From CAZOHG01 sp964579725 (GTDB lineage: Bacteria; Zhuqueibacterota; JdFR-76; BMS3Abin05), in the NCBI GenBank assembly GCA_964579725.1, contig CAZOHG010000113.1:1-6545 (forward strand): 6,545 nucleotides of DNA. Direction: 5' to 3'. Of this stretch, positions 6,481 to 6,545 are shown piece after piece. A model generated the notes under the pieces. That model had not been told where the DNA came from and did not search any database. It saw only the letters and a list, made by a program, of their open reading frames with translations. A program made the position numbers and the translations under genes. Position 1 is the first letter of the stretch, and every line of letters starts with the position of its first letter.

Positions 6481-6545
6481 CGCCCTTTCAGGGCGTGAAA
6501 AAAAACGGCTTTTTTTATCGTATTCCTGGGGCGTTGCCCCAGGCT
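6481..6545 (-). repeat. Two-hairpin repeat unit (modules A and B), - orientation, reaching the window edge
   Basis: On the - strand, module A has arms CCTGGGGC and GCCCCAGG (6536-6543 and 6525-6532) with a 3-base loop. Module B is CGCCC/GGGCG (6491-6495 and 6481-6485) around TGAAA. Relative to the + unit it is inverted, and 110 bases separate the two. Stem differences between the copies are compensatory (C-G to T-A, A-T to G-C, and A-T to G-C in module B). The array may continue past the window. Confidence 0.7.

Noticed and set aside
6283..6545. CRISPR array
   Set aside because: The repeated parts are short palindromes in alternating and inverted orientation, without identical direct repeats and regular unique spacers.

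Overview
The window carries four genes, all on the + strand, followed by about 390 bases without a gene. The last ~260 bases of that stretch are built from palindromic repeats. The genes are: the C-terminal part of a glycoside hydrolase family 4 (GH4) enzyme (1-530); a cytoplasmic NodB/polysaccharide-deacetylase-like protein (679-2130); a large secreted glycosidase resembling family 67 alpha-glucuronidases (2171-5152); and a membrane-anchored glycerophosphodiester phosphodiesterase, GDPD (5240-6151). No tRNA, rRNA, transposase, integrase or CRISPR array is visible.

The organism cannot be named from the sequence. Base composition is roughly balanced. The signal peptide and uncleaved anchor are bacterial. 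The GDPD resembles, from memory, a subfamily common in Bacteroidota and relatives. A polysaccharide-degrading bacterium of the wider FCB/Calditrichota/KSB1 type is a reasonable guess, at low confidence.

Layout: a perfect 11-bp hairpin overlaps the GH4 stop codon, and a 148-bp spacer separates that gene from the next. Genes 2, 3 and 4 are spaced 40 and 87 bp apart with no convincing terminator between them, so they may be co-transcribed. The set looks like a small glycan-use locus. The secreted GH67-like enzyme and the anchored GDPD would act outside the cytoplasm, on glycan and on glycerophosphodiester respectively. The GH4 and NodB-like proteins would act inside; the GH4 start is outside the window, but that family is normally cytoplasmic. 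An acidic (uronic acid) or glycerophosphate-decorated glycan would fit, but the substrate is inference.

The most interesting signals are two. First, the palindromic repeat at the right end has copies in opposite orientations that differ at three stem base pairs by paired, compensating changes, so a fold appears to be maintained. Second, the GH67-like protein carries a ~230-residue C-terminal extension containing an internal duplication that the family does not normally have.
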